The position numbers and the translations under genes are program-made. A DNA stretch of 64,000 bases, from assembly GCF_003013475.1 (NCBI RefSeq), contig NZ_PXZO01000001.1:248001-312000 (forward strand), read 5' to 3'. This document shows positions 50,109 through 59,915 of this stretch, one piece after another. This DNA is from Brevibacillus porteri (lineage in GTDB: Bacteria; Bacillota; Bacilli; Brevibacillales; Brevibacillaceae). The notes under the pieces are model-generated. The model was not told where the DNA came from and made no database searches. It saw only the letters and a list, made by a program, of their open reading frames with translations. Within the stretch, counting starts at the first letter, position 1; each line of letters starts with the position of its first letter.

Positions 50109-52997
50109 GTGGCGATGCTGCAAATGATCTTGCGGAAAATGATGAATAACCGCTGGCTGGTCGGCAGTCTGTTGATTGGTCTGATCGTCGCTGTCGGATT
50201 GGTATCGAGTATACCCGCATTCACGTCAGGGGTACTCCAACGCATGTTGACCAAGGATATGGAGGAATACCAGAAGAATGTGAACCGCTTCCCCGGTGGC
50301 TTGCTGATCGCGGTCAATCAAAACAAACTGGGAAAGAATGGGGCGGTACTTGTAGAAGAAATGACCGCTCATCTGCAAAACGAAGTAATCGCTGAACTGG
50401 ATGTTCCGGTGTATGCAGGAGTGACAGTTTTGCGGACCATTCCGTTTCAAGCCATTCAGGAAAACATACAGCCGAAGAGCTTGCTCAGTTCCGACAGTTC
50501 GCGGATCTATTCGCTGAGCGGACTTGCGCAGCATATGACGCTTGTCGACGGTCGCCTGCCTGCTGCAACACCCGTTGATGGCGTGTACGAAGCACTGGTA
50601 ACGGAAAAAGCGTTAAAGGACCGCCGGATGGTGCTAGGCAGTTTGTATGAGCTGACCACGAACCAGGTAGAAGGACTCAAGGTGCGAATCAAGCCGGTCG
50701 GTGTTTTCAAGGAAAAAGAGGGGAACGATCCGTATTGGTTTGCTTCGACCAGTGAATACTCCGGTGGCTTCGTATTGGATGAACGGCTTTTTCGGAGTGT
50801 GTTTTTGGAAGAGAAAAATCTGGTCATTTCAACCGAGATGTATACGGCCTTTCACTACCAATCTTTTCGGATCAGCGATACAGAGAAGCTGAATTCATTG
50901 GTGGCCGGAATCGAAGGGAAGCTGCAACAGCATGGATTGAAAAAAGCGGAGATCAACGTTCAGTTTCCGGCGGCTAGTCTCGTGGGCAAGTACAATGAGC
51001 AAGAGAAGCAATTCAAAACCATTCTCTGGTCACTCTACATCCCCATTTTCATTATGCTGGGCCTTTATCTCGTGATGGTTTCGGGATTAATTGTGGAAAG
51101 GCAACGAACGGAAATCGCAGTGCTGGGCAGCAGGGGGGCCAGCAGAATGCAGATTTTTTCTATTTATTTCATGGAGATCGCCATTCTTGGGGTATGTGCT
51201 TTTCTGATCGGTCCCTTAGTGGGGATTCAGCTCAGTAAGATCCTTGGCGTCTCGAATGGATTTCTCGAATTTGTCGATCGCAAAGGTTTGGATGTCACGA
51301 TCACTCCGGAAGTATTCGTGTATGCTGCGTGGATGGTGCTTGCCTGTATCACACTTGTTTTGATTTCTGTGTTTCTGGCAACCAGGCAAAATATCGTCAC
51401 GCACAAGCAAAACATGGCGAGAATGAGTGGATCCGCCATTTGGCACCGGCTGTTTTTCGACGTATTGCTGCTTGCGATATCGTGGTATGGATGGTATTCC
51501 TATCAAAACGCCGCTGAAACCGCAGCAAAAACGAGCGAAGGGGCTACGGCGATCTCGATCGATTTCCTTCTCTTTTTTGTGCCCGTTCTGTTTTCGCTCG
51601 GTTTTGGCCTGCTGCTTCTCCGGTTGTACCCGTGGCTCCTGCGTCTGATGTCTTGGGCAGGACGCTCCTTCTTCCCGCTTTCTCTGCATACGACGCTGGT
51701 TCAGGTAGGGAGAGCTCCACGTCAGTATCATTTTCTCATGCTGTTTGTGACGATTACGGTCGCAGTAGGAATGTTCAGTGCAAGCATGGCACGGACGATC
51801 AATCAAAATGCAGAAGAGAGAATCCGTTACCAAATCGGCGCGGATATTCGTTTGAAGGCAGAGTGGCAGAGCGACAAACCGGAAGTAACGGTCTATCGGG
51901 GAGGAAGAAATGCGGAAGAAGGCGAGGAAGCAGAAGTGGAACAAGCGCCTGCAGCTCCTCCCGTTCAGTATGTAGAGCCGGACTTCGAAGTGTACAGTCG
52001 ATTACCTGAGGTTGAGCATGCAACAAAAGTCTTTGTGAACGGCCTGGCGGAGGCTTCTTTTCGGGGCGATCCTGTGAAGGACGTCACCTTGATGGGGATC
52101 GAGCCCAAAGAGTTTGCTAAGACCGCTTGGATGAAGTCTGACTTGCTGCCGCATCACTTCCACGAGTATTTGAATTTGATAGCAAAAGAACCGCGTGCCC
52201 TATTGCTGTCTCGCAGCCTCGCTGACAAGCTGCACGTGGTGGAGGGACAAACCATCCTGCTCGGTTGGGGGGATTCTCGCAGGGTTGAAATGATTGTGTA
52301 TGCTATCGTGGATTACTGGCCGGGATGGAATCCTGCGCCTGTAAAAAGTACATATGGAAGCAGTATGGAAGAACAGTATTTGGCAGTCGCCAATCTCCCG
52401 TTTGTGCAAGACAAGATGCGCATGGAGCCTTATGAGGTTTGGATTAAAATGAAAGAGGGATCCTCTTCTGAATCGCTGTACAAAGGTCTGTCACAAGAGG
52501 GAGTCAAGCTCGCCATGCTGAATAATGCCAAACAGCAAGTGATCCAGATGAAAAACAGCGCATTTTATTTGGGGCTGAACGGATCGCTGACGCTTGGGTT
52601 CCTGCTTTCCATGCTAGTCACCTTTATCGGCTACGTGATGTACTGGGTGCTTACTCTTGGAGCCAGAAAATTGCAATACGGCGTGTTCCGGGCGATGGGA
52701 ATGCCATTCAGACAGCTTCTTGCCATTCTTGCGTGGGAGCAGCTCTTGACGTTTGGCGTCGCTTTTGCGATGGGAATGATAGCGGGCAAGCTGGCAAATA
52801 GCCTGTTTTTGCCTGCACTTAGTCTCTATTTACATGCCGATAAGCAAGTTCCTCCCTTTACTGCCATTTCGATGCTGCAAGATGAACAAATCATTTATAC
52901 GTTCATTGCCGTGACACTGGTTATCGGAATCGGGATCGTTGGTATTCTGCTGTCACGGATGCAGATCCATCAAGCCGTAAAGCTGGGGGAGGACTAA
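50109..52997 (+). CDS. FtsX/MacB-type ABC permease
   Basis: 962 residues with two FtsX units: TM1 near residue 15, a long extracellular domain, TM2-4 (about 305-430), further helices near 450-560, a second extracellular domain with an acidic/proline-rich insert EEGEEAEVEQAPAAPP (about 603-618), and TM helices from about 820 to the end. The segment GARKLQYGVFRAMGMPFRQLLAIL is the usual FtsX ATPase contact, and RQRTEIAVLGSRGASRMQI is its first-repeat counterpart. It lies 12 bases after the adaptor gene with GGGGG before the GTG. Confidence 0.87.
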   Translation: MAMLQMILRKMMNNRWLVGSLLIGLIVAVGLVSSIPAFTSGVLQRMLTKDMEEYQKNVNRFPGGLLIAVNQNKLGKNGAVLVEEMTAHLQNEVIAELDVPVYAGVTVLRTIPFQAIQENIQPKSLLSSDSSRIYSLSGLAQHMTLVDGRLPAATPVDGVYEALVTEKALKDRRMVLGSLYELTTNQVEGLKVRIKPVGVFKEKEGNDPYWFASTSEYSGGFVLDERLFRSVFLEEKNLVISTEMYTAFHYQSFRISDTEKLNSLVAGIEGKLQQHGLKKAEINVQFPAASLVGKYNEQEKQFKTILWSLYIPIFIMLGLYLVMVSGLIVERQRTEIAVLGSRGASRMQIFSIYFMEIAILGVCAFLIGPLVGIQLSKILGVSNGFLEFVDRKGLDVTITPEVFVYAAWMVLACITLVLISVFLATRQNIVTHKQNMARMSGSAIWHRLFFDVLLLAISWYGWYSYQNAAETAAKTSEGATAISIDFLLFFVPVLFSLGFGLLLLRLYPWLLRLMSWAGRSFFPLSLHTTLVQVGRAPRQYHFLMLFVTITVAVGMFSASMARTINQNAEERIRYQIGADIRLKAEWQSDKPEVTVYRGGRNAEEGEEAEVEQAPAAPPVQYVEPDFEVYSRLPEVEHATKVFVNGLAEASFRGDPVKDVTLMGIEPKEFAKTAWMKSDLLPHHFHEYLNLIAKEPRALLLSRSLADKLHVVEGQTILLGWGDSRRVEMIVYAIVDYWPGWNPAPVKSTYGSSMEEQYLAVANLPFVQDKMRMEPYEVWIKMKEGSSSESLYKGLSQEGVKLAMLNNAKQQVIQMKNSAFYLGLNGSLTLGFLLSMLVTFIGYVMYWVLTLGARKLQYGVFRAMGMPFRQLLAILAWEQLLTFGVAFAMGMIAGKLANSLFLPALSLYLHADKQVPPFTAISMLQDEQIIYTFIAVTLVIGIGIVGILLSRMQIHQAVKLGED

Positions 52998-53001
52998 TCA
53001 G

Positions 53002-53889
53002 ATGATCGTATGCGAAAATTTGGTGAAAATCTACAAGGCAAATGACCTGGAAGTGGTCGCGCTGCAAGGGTTGGATTTGCGTGTAGAGACCGGAGAGCTG
53101 ATGGGGATCATTGGGAATAGCGGCAGCGGCAAATCAACGCTTTTGAACATGCTGGGAGGGCTGGACCGTCCCTCGGCAGGAAAACTTTCCGTCGCGGGAG
53201 CTGATTTATTTCGATTGACGACTTCCGAGCTGGTTCAGTATCGCTTGCAGACCGTAGGCTTTGTCTGGCAGAACAACGCCCGCAATCTGATCCCGTATCT
53301 ATCCGCACTGCAAAATGTGGAGATGCCAATGCTTTTGCGGGGCAAGCGAAAAAGGGAGCGCGCCCACGAGTTGTTGGAACTGGTGGGGCTGGGCCACCGA
53401 AAAAAGAACAAGCTGAGCGAACTTTCCGGCGGGGAGCAACAACGGGTAGCCATCGCGATCGCGTTGGCGAACGAGCCCAAGCTGCTTTTGGCAGATGAGC
53501 CGACTGGCAGTGTAGATACTCGAACGGCAGCTATCATTCTCGATTTGTTTCAAGAACTGAACCGTTCGTTTGGGCTAACCGTCGTCATCGTGACTCATGA
53601 TTTGGAGCTGGCGCGCAAAGTCGATCGTGTCGTAGCCATTAGGGATGGGAAAACGTCCAGCGAGTTGTTGCGGCGAAAAGGAACAGAAGAAAACACTTCC
53701 GAGTCTTCGGATGAGTCAGCTAACGCGGACACTCATGAGGAATTGGCGGTGCTTGATCAGGTGGGGAGGCTGCAGATCCCAATGGAGTACCTCCAGGCGA
53801 TCCAGGCGGACGGCAAGCTCCGAATTGAGCTGGAAGAAGATCGAATTATCCTAAAGGCGCCTGTAGCCTCCACAAAAACAGACACGTGA
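53002..53889 (+). CDS. ABC transporter ATPase 2 with C-terminal AbrB-like domain
   Basis: 295 residues. The ATPase core (1-220) has [55 protein letters not shown] and [12 protein letters not shown]. After an acidic linker ([20 protein letters not shown]) residues about 250-288 read [18 protein letters not shown] ... [14 protein letters not shown], the swapped-hairpin pattern of the AbrB/SpoVT fold. Such a fusion could dimerise the ATPase or sense a ligand; DNA binding is less likely. It is the last gene of the operon, four bases after the permease gene. Confidence 0.85.
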   Translation: MIVCENLVKIYKANDLEVVALQGLDLRVETGELMGIIGNSGSGKSTLLNMLGGLDRPSAGKLSVAGADLFRLTTSELVQYRLQTVGFVWQNNARNLIPYLSALQNVEMPMLLRGKRKRERAHELLELVGLGHRKKNKLSELSGGEQQRVAIAIALANEPKLLLADEPTGSVDTRTAAIILDLFQELNRSFGLTVVIVTHDLELARKVDRVVAIRDGKTSSELLRRKGTEENTSESSDESANADTHEELAVLDQVGRLQIPMEYLQAIQADGKLRIELEEDRIILKAPVASTKTDT

Positions 53890-53910
53890 ATGTGACGTGT
53901 CTGTTTTTTG
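53878..53910. terminator. Bidirectional terminator
   Basis: ACAGACACGT / ACGTGTCTGT stem overlapping the stop codon of the second ATPase, then six T residues; A residues precede it, so it can also serve the convergent zinc-ribbon gene. Confidence 0.85.
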
Positions 53911-53935
53911 TTCAGCTAGTGGGATATGCCTGTAC

Positions 53936-54226
53936 CTAAAATGCATGGCACCAGCATAAAGGATCATCTCCCCCACAATGAGGGCAACAACCTCCTGTAT
54001 ATCGAAGGCGAATTTGATCTGAATGGAGCACACCATAGTCGGTAATCGGTTCTACGCCCGGGATTGGTTCATCTGGTATCTCGCGCACTTTCATGTCCGA
54101 CCACTTTCCGCTCCAGGAACATATCCTGCACGTTAATCTCTCAGCTGTAGGGTGCAGCGCATTCTCGATGACGATCATACATTCTTGACTGTTGGTATGA
54201 CAAGTAGGACAATCGTGAAGCTTCAT
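53936..54226 (-). CDS. Small zinc-ribbon protein of unknown function
   Basis: 96 residues with two probable zinc knuckle pairs: CPTCH at the N-terminus with CRICSWSG (about residue 33), and CCPHCGGDDPLCWC at the C-terminus. No other domain is visible. It is six bases upstream-adjacent to nothing but the LysR gene, which lies before it on the same strand (gap of six bases), so it is probably co-transcribed with that regulator. Confidence 0.6.
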   Translation of the reverse strand: MKLHDCPTCHTNSQECMIVIENALHPTAERLTCRICSWSGKWSDMKVREIPDEPIPGVEPITDYGVLHSDQIRLRYTGGCCPHCGGDDPLCWCHAF

Positions 54227-54232
54227 GATTCA

Positions 54233-55120
54233 TCACCTCTCAAGTTTGCATACATCCCCAAAATAATCGACAACGACATCACGGAAGTCTTGGGCAGCTC
54301 GCGAAATGTATCGACTCTTGTGCCATAATAAAGCGATTTCCCGTACCAATTCGTGATTCTCTACTCGAAGATACTTGATTTGTTCACGAGAATCTCTTGC
54401 CGTGCTTGGTATGAAGGCTATGCCAATTTCTGCTTCCACTAGCTGGATTAGCCTTGCAGGTTCATCTCCCTCATATACATATTTAGGTGTGAATCCAACC
54501 GACTTGCATATAGAGTCTACGAAATCGCGTGTCCCGTACCCTTTCTTTACACCGACGAACCATTCATCTTTTAGATCTGTCAAAGATACGATGCTTCGGT
54601 CTGCTAGTCGATGTCCTCTTGGAACAGCTACGAGAATAGGGTCAATGAAGACGATTTGACATTCAATGCCATCCACTTGGATAGGAGGAGAGGACAAGCA
54701 AAAATCGATCTCTCCTCTATGAAGAAGCGTAACCATTTCCTGCGTGGTGAGCATTTGTACATGAAACTGGATATCGGGTCGCTTTTTCCGAAACTTTCGA
54801 AGGATATTGGGCAGCGTGCTTGCCGTAGTCACCGCCAATTCAAGCGTGCCATGTTCCGGGTTGGACAAATCGTGAAGCTCCAGCTCCCCCTGTTCCAATT
54901 CAAACAAAGCTCTTTCCACCCGGCAGAGGAATTTGCTTCCGAACTCATTCAGACGCAGCTTTCTCCCTTTTCGATCAAATAGCGGGATTCCCAGATCCTC
55001 CTCCAATCGTTGAATCGTTTTGCTTAGGGACGATTGGGTCACATGCAGACTTCGTGCAGCTTCGGTCACGTGTTCCATCCGAGCTACCGTGAGAAAGTAT
55101 TGCAGTTGAAGAAGCTCCAT
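54233..55120 (-). CDS. LysR family regulator 1
   Basis: 295 residues with the HTH YFLTVARMEHVTEAARSLHVTQSSLSKTIQRLEEDLG (about 8-44) and a co-inducer domain. It is divergent from the DHA2-type MFS gene at 55233 and probably controls it. The HTH and length resemble those of the second LysR protein at 56628, whose gene also faces an MFS gene. The start codon ATG at 55120 has GGAGGGT upstream. Confidence 0.87.
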   Translation of the reverse strand: MELLQLQYFLTVARMEHVTEAARSLHVTQSSLSKTIQRLEEDLGIPLFDRKGRKLRLNEFGSKFLCRVERALFELEQGELELHDLSNPEHGTLELAVTTASTLPNILRKFRKKRPDIQFHVQMLTTQEMVTLLHRGEIDFCLSSPPIQVDGIECQIVFIDPILVAVPRGHRLADRSIVSLTDLKDEWFVGVKKGYGTRDFVDSICKSVGFTPKYVYEGDEPARLIQLVEAEIGIAFIPSTARDSREQIKYLRVENHELVREIALLWHKSRYISRAAQDFRDVVVDYFGDVCKLER

Positions 55121-55232
55121 TCAGCACCCTCCGTTCATTCCTTCCAATCAATGAAATTATAACGTGAAATGCGTTGGAGTAAATGTTTGATTTCCAGTAC
55201 GATATCATCAAAACGCTTAAGGGGGCTAAAAA

Positions 55233-56615
55233 ATGGGGGCTCACAGCAGGTGGTTGATGATTTCCGTTGGACTGGGGATATTATTGAACCCATTAAATTC
55301 TTCGATGATTTCGGTTGCGATTCCAAGGCTGCAAGATGTGTATCGTCTTGACTTCACGGTTGTCTCGTGGATCATTTTCTCTTTCTACATTGCGAGTGCG
55401 ATCGCTCAACCTGTTATGGGAAAAGCAAGCGATTTGTTCGGCCGCAAGAAGATATTTCTTACCGGGCTTGTCGTATCCTTCGTAGCCTCAATATTGGCTC
55501 CATTATCACCAAACTTTGGATGGCTCATTGTGTTCCGAATTGTGCAATCGATCGGAACCAGCATGATGGTTGCGGTTGGAATGGCTATCGTACGAATTCA
55601 TATTACGGAGAAACAAGCGACTGCGCTTTCCGTACTGTCCATATTCCTATCCGGAGCAGCAGCGATTGGACCTTTTGTTGGCGGGGTCTTGCTTCATTAT
55701 TGGGACTGGTCTGCGATCTTTCTCATTAATATTCCGTTCGTGGTGGCGAGCTTGCTAGTAGCCTGGAGGATGATTCCAAAGGATGAATCGGCAGCATCTG
55801 CTGCACATAACATGTCCTTTCGAAAATGGTTGGATTTGATAGATGCAACAGGGATCGTGCTCTTCGCAGTGGGTCTGGTTGCATCGCTCGTTGGATTACT
55901 GTCAGCAAAATCATCGGGGCATGTCTCATGGTGGCATATCATGGTTGGAGGGAGCGGCCTCGTTACACTGGGGGCTTTCGTACGACATGAGTTAAAAACG
56001 ACTTCTCCGTTTATTCCTCTACGGACATTCGCCAAGTATCCTGCAATGACGTGGGTCAATATCGAATTCATGCTCGTGAACGTCCTTTTTTATTCGCTTT
56101 TTTTCGGGCTTCCGTCCTACTTGCAAATGGTTCGTCATGTCAGCGAGTTTCATACAGGAATTCTCATGCTCAGCTTAGGTTTATGCTCACTTGTGGTGTC
56201 TCCACTAGCAGGAAGATGGATTGATCAATCAGGACCTCGGCCTGCATTGCTCGCATCCGCCATTCTTATGACATTTGGGTCATTGTGGCTCGTGACGTTA
56301 AATCAAGATTCACATGTGATTCGTGTATGTGTGGCGTTAGCAGCATTCGGTATTAGCAACGGGTTAAACAATGTAGGAATGCAAGCAGCCTTGTTCAAAA
56401 GTTCTCCAAAAGAAATCATCGGAGTAGCATCCGGATTATTTCAAACATCCAGATACTTGGGAACCATACTCTCCTCGTTGTTGATCGGCATTGTAATGGG
56501 AGATAAGTTTAGCGCCGAGGGGTTGCAAGTGCTTGGCATTATCCTCACGACAATCGCATTGTCTTTGGTACTGATGAGTTGGCGACGGGAATCAAGGCAA
56601 AGGGGGGAGTCGTAG
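55233..56615 (+). CDS. MFS transporter, DHA2 type (14 TM)
   Basis: 460 residues with about 14 hydrophobic segments. The N-terminal NPLNSSMISVAIPRLQDVY segment (helix 1), motif A GKASDLFGRKKIFLTGLV and motif C-like GAAAIGPFVGGVLL mark DHA2 drug:proton antiporters. The substrate is unknown. AAGGGGG lies seven bases before the ATG. The divergent LysR gene is 112 bases away, so control by it is likely. Confidence 0.85.
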   Translation: MGAHSRWLMISVGLGILLNPLNSSMISVAIPRLQDVYRLDFTVVSWIIFSFYIASAIAQPVMGKASDLFGRKKIFLTGLVVSFVASILAPLSPNFGWLIVFRIVQSIGTSMMVAVGMAIVRIHITEKQATALSVLSIFLSGAAAIGPFVGGVLLHYWDWSAIFLINIPFVVASLLVAWRMIPKDESAASAAHNMSFRKWLDLIDATGIVLFAVGLVASLVGLLSAKSSGHVSWWHIMVGGSGLVTLGAFVRHELKTTSPFIPLRTFAKYPAMTWVNIEFMLVNVLFYSLFFGLPSYLQMVRHVSEFHTGILMLSLGLCSLVVSPLAGRWIDQSGPRPALLASAILMTFGSLWLVTLNQDSHVIRVCVALAAFGISNGLNNVGMQAALFKSSPKEIIGVASGLFQTSRYLGTILSSLLIGIVMGDKFSAEGLQVLGIILTTIALSLVLMSWRRESRQRGES

Positions 56616-56627
56616 GTTCACCCATCC

Positions 56628-57512
56628 CTATTCAAAATCGCAGGCATGATTCATCACAAATTGTTTAAATTTTTCAGTGGCAGGTGATAAATATCGCCCT
56701 TCTACCCAAGCAATGCCAATGGTACGTTGACACTTCGGGCTTTTGACAGGGATTTGTGTGATCTTACTCTGGTCCGTTCCCTTTAAATTGGGCAAAAGGG
56801 AGATTCCCAGTCCAGCAGCGACTAGTCCTGCAACGGTATCTGCTTCCTCTCCTTCAAATGTAATCGGAGGTGTAATGCCCGCCTCTTGAAACAATTGCTC
56901 GACGGTAATACGAAGGGAGTACCCTGCTTTTAAATGGATAAATGATTCATCTGCAATCTCTTCCAACGTAATCGAGGTACGATTTGCATATTTGTGGTCT
57001 TTCGGGACAATCACAAAAAGTTCTTCATTCCAAAGCGGCTTCCATACAAAGGGAGATTTCATATCCATAGGAGCTAGTAGACAAAGATCAAATTCTCCTC
57101 CTTGCAACTGATTCATAAGCGTATGGGAGGGACCTTGTCCGAGTCGAAAATGAATGTTTGGGTAGTGGGAGCGAAAAGAAGCCAGTAAATCAGGGATACG
57201 ACTGGTACTTAGCGTGTGCAGAAATCCAAGAGACACTTCACCCTTATCCGGATCAAGTAAATCCATGATTTCTTGTTTTCCTTCATGGAATTCCTTCATC
57301 ATATTTTCGACTCGCTTTAAAAAGAGATGACCATATTTATTGAGCCGAATCGAACGTCCCTGACGGTCAAATAAGGGCACGCCTACTTCATCCTCAAATC
57401 GGGCAATCGAACGACTAAGGGCAGACTGGGAAATCGAGAGAGCTTCGGCAGCATGTGTCACGTGTTGGATTTTTGCCAGTGTCTGAAAATATTCAAACTG
57501 TTGCCATTCCAT
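56628..57512 (-). CDS. LysR family regulator 2 (YybE-like)
   Basis: 294 residues from the ATG at 57512 (MEWQQFEYF), about nine bases after GGTG; upstream codons lack a ribosome site. HTH: FQTLAKIQHVTHAAEALSISQSALSRSIARFEDEVG. It is divergent from the YybF-like MFS gene, an arrangement also known for yybE/yybF in B. subtilis. Its gene ends 12 bases after the first MFS gene, on the other strand. Confidence 0.85.
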   Translation of the reverse strand: MEWQQFEYFQTLAKIQHVTHAAEALSISQSALSRSIARFEDEVGVPLFDRQGRSIRLNKYGHLFLKRVENMMKEFHEGKQEIMDLLDPDKGEVSLGFLHTLSTSRIPDLLASFRSHYPNIHFRLGQGPSHTLMNQLQGGEFDLCLLAPMDMKSPFVWKPLWNEELFVIVPKDHKYANRTSITLEEIADESFIHLKAGYSLRITVEQLFQEAGITPPITFEGEEADTVAGLVAAGLGISLLPNLKGTDQSKITQIPVKSPKCQRTIGIAWVEGRYLSPATEKFKQFVMNHACDFE

Positions 57513-57570
57513 TCGAAAGCACCACTTTCCGTTCGGATTTTTCATTACATAAATGCATGAAAAACATGAT

Positions 57571-57584
57571 TATAATGAATTATA
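57571..57584. promoter_or_regulatory. Palindrome between LysR 2 and its MFS gene
   Basis: TATAAT-GA-ATTATA, perfect arms, in the 133-base divergent region; possible LysR site, although it also contains a -10-like TATAAT. Confidence 0.35.
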
Positions 57585-57645
57585 CATCATAGATAAATGG
57601 TGATACCATGAAACCATAATCATCCTGAAATGATATGGTGATCAC

Positions 57646-58866
57646 ATGATACAACAAGGCACGCCACTCTTCCGCAAAACCAGCTTTGCTTTCTTTGCCG
57701 CTGGTTTCAATACGTTTGCCATTCTTTACTGCGTACAGCCTTTATTACCGGAATTTTCAAAAGAATTTGCGATTAGTCCAACGACAGCAAGCCTTTCCCT
57801 CTCCATTACAACAATGGTTCTTGCCGTCAGTATGCTCATTTTTGGTTCGTTGTCTGAAGTATGGGGACGCAAGCCAATCATGATCGTTTCCATGCTCGCT
57901 TCATCTGTGTTTTGTATTCTCACAGCATTCAGTTCGAATTTCCATGTTCTCCTAGTATTTCGAACGATTGAAGGAATTTCATTGGCCGGTTTACCCTCCA
58001 TAGCGATGGCGTATCTTGGAGAAGAAATCGAATCCAAAAGTCTGGGAGCGGCTATGGGTCTCTATATATGCGGCAATTCAATTGGGGCTGTGTTTGGCAG
58101 GGTTTTCTCAGGAATGATGAGTGACTACTTCGGCTGGCAGATCGCAATAGGGGGAATTGGTCTCATAAGTTTAGCTGCCACACTGATTTTTTGGAACACC
58201 TTACCACCTTCCCAACATTTCAAGGCGCGCCCATTCGTCATTAGAAAGTTAGGTCTGTCTTTAATAGACCATCTAAAGGCTCCACGTCTCATTTGTTTAT
58301 TTGTCATCGGCTTTTTACTTTTAGGTAGTAATGTAGCGTTGTTCAATTACATCGGTTATGTATTGCTCGAAAAACCCTATTCACTCAGCCAAACCTTTAT
58401 AAGCTGGACGTTTTTAATTATGATCATCGGAATGTTCAGCTCTGTCTGGACAGGAAAATTAATCGATCGTCACGGTAAGCAAAGGCTGTTATTCATTAGC
58501 TTATTCCTTGCATTAATCGGCGTCTGTTTGACCTGGGAAGCGAATCTCCTTATGAAGATAGTAGGGCTTGGATTTTTTACTTTTGGATTTTTTGGAGCTC
58601 ATGCCGTTGCAAGCAGCTGGGTGGGACAGCTTGCTTTACAGAACAAAGCACAGGCCTCTTCCTTGTACTTGTTTTTCTACTATACGGGTTCAAGTGTAGG
58701 AGGAACACTCGGAGGATTGTTTTGGTCCGCATACGGATGGGGAGGCGTCATCAGCATGAATGTCGGCTTTCTCCTAGTTGGCTTCATACTTTGGGCGTGC
58801 GTCTCAAAAATGGTACAGAATGCGAAGAAAGTGACGAAAATAGCCAACACTTGTGCCCCAAAATAA
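57646..58866 (+). CDS. MFS transporter (YybF/YnfM type)
   Basis: 406 residues, 12 hydrophobic segments. AGFNTFAILYCVQPLLPEFSKEF opens the protein as in YnfM/YybF-type carriers; motif A is GSLSEVWGRKPIMIVSM and RTIEGISLAGLPSIAMAYLGEE is the family's helix 4 region. These proteins are thought to export sugars or drugs. There is no clear ribosome site (GGTGATC only), so translation may be weak. Divergent LysR 2 is the likely regulator. Confidence 0.83.
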   Translation: MIQQGTPLFRKTSFAFFAAGFNTFAILYCVQPLLPEFSKEFAISPTTASLSLSITTMVLAVSMLIFGSLSEVWGRKPIMIVSMLASSVFCILTAFSSNFHVLLVFRTIEGISLAGLPSIAMAYLGEEIESKSLGAAMGLYICGNSIGAVFGRVFSGMMSDYFGWQIAIGGIGLISLAATLIFWNTLPPSQHFKARPFVIRKLGLSLIDHLKAPRLICLFVIGFLLLGSNVALFNYIGYVLLEKPYSLSQTFISWTFLIMIIGMFSSVWTGKLIDRHGKQRLLFISLFLALIGVCLTWEANLLMKIVGLGFFTFGFFGAHAVASSWVGQLALQNKAQASSLYLFFYYTGSSVGGTLGGLFWSAYGWGGVISMNVGFLLVGFILWACVSKMVQNAKKVTKIANTCAPK

Positions 58867-58921
58867 AGAAACGGAAAAACTCAGTATCGTTTTTGTGATA
58901 CGAAGTCTTTCCGTTTCTTTA
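58861..58921. terminator. Bidirectional terminator
   Basis: AAAGAAACGGAAA / TTTCCGTTTCTTT outer stem with an inner GTATCG/GATAC pair, between the convergent MFS and DUF92 genes. Confidence 0.85.
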
Positions 58922-59761
58922 TAGGTCAAAAGATAAGCCGATTGCCAGCGCCAATAAGACGGCGAAAGCACCACCTGCAAGCGATCCAGCGACATTGACG
59001 GCATCGTTGTTCCAACCAGCGCGACCGCGGATTCGCACGGCTGGTTTGCCGCAGTGAAGAGCCTGCTCGATTTCACGACCGCAAGCGCCGCAACGGTACA
59101 TTTGCTGCCAAGTCGCACCGATCCATGAATCAACCAGTGACCCTATCATGCCCGCCAGTCCTGCTATGCCGATCCAAGCTACCAGTCTAAGGGGAGGGGT
59201 GATCACATCCGGCGCGGTTTGGCTGGGTAGCGTAAGCAGCAACCACGCTGCACCGCCGATAAATAGGCCACCAGCCAGCGAAGCACCCATGCCCAGGCCA
59301 GAAATACCGCCAGAAGTGCCGGGCGGAACACGCTGACCCGTTTTGATCGATCGCGGAGGCTTGCGGCTTAAACCGCCGATTTCTGTTGCCCATGTATCGG
59401 CTGTGACCGCCGCCATCACGCCGAGGAACGCGTACCACCAAAGCGGATGCGGCCACGCCCAATTTGCTACACATATCAGGAGCCCGAGCCCGCCGTTTGC
59501 TAGCACCTGGCCGGCATCGCGTCTCCCTGTTTTCTCATAACCGCTCTCGGCCTCTTGCTTTTTATGCTTTTTCCACTTGGACAATAAGGTGGACGAGATA
59601 AAAAAAGCGATGAGGGAGCCGAACCAGATAGGGCTACCGAGTGCGTACATCACGGTGCCCAGTATCACTGCCGCCAAAAAGCCGGAGCCGGACAGCGACC
59701 TTTTTACATAAGCCGCCCCCGCAATCCCAGCGCTACAGGCCAGACCGATTAACCACTCCAC
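58919..59761 (-). CDS. DUF92 family integral membrane protein
   Basis: 280 residues from the GTG at 59761, after GGGGGCGGG; codons further upstream are unsupported. About seven hydrophobic helices. RDAGQVLANGGLGLLICVANW, GVMAAVTADTWATEIGGLSRKPPRSI and VPPGTSGGISGLGMGASL are the DUF92/TMEM19 signatures. Plant and cyanobacterial relatives act as phytyl-phosphate kinases; no function is known in Firmicutes. A CGACGREIE...C loop near the C-terminus (about residue 225) may bind zinc. Confidence 0.82.
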   Translation of the reverse strand: MEWLIGLACSAGIAGAAYVKRSLSGSGFLAAVILGTVMYALGSPIWFGSLIAFFISSTLLSKWKKHKKQEAESGYEKTGRRDAGQVLANGGLGLLICVANWAWPHPLWWYAFLGVMAAVTADTWATEIGGLSRKPPRSIKTGQRVPPGTSGGISGLGMGASLAGGLFIGGAAWLLLTLPSQTAPDVITPPLRLVAWIGIAGLAGMIGSLVDSWIGATWQQMYRCGACGREIEQALHCGKPAVRIRGRAGWNNDAVNVAGSLAGGAFAVLLALAIGLSFDL

Positions 59762-59915
59762 AGGTTCCCGCCCCCTTTGCTTTGAACTATTATACCTCAA
59801 CGCAGCAGGCAAGATGAGGGAGTTTATTGCTAGAACGTTACAACATGCAAAAAGTTGGGCATAGATAGACGTGTGGTACGATCGGGTATCTTATTTAGAG
59901 AAAGGATGATTTGTT

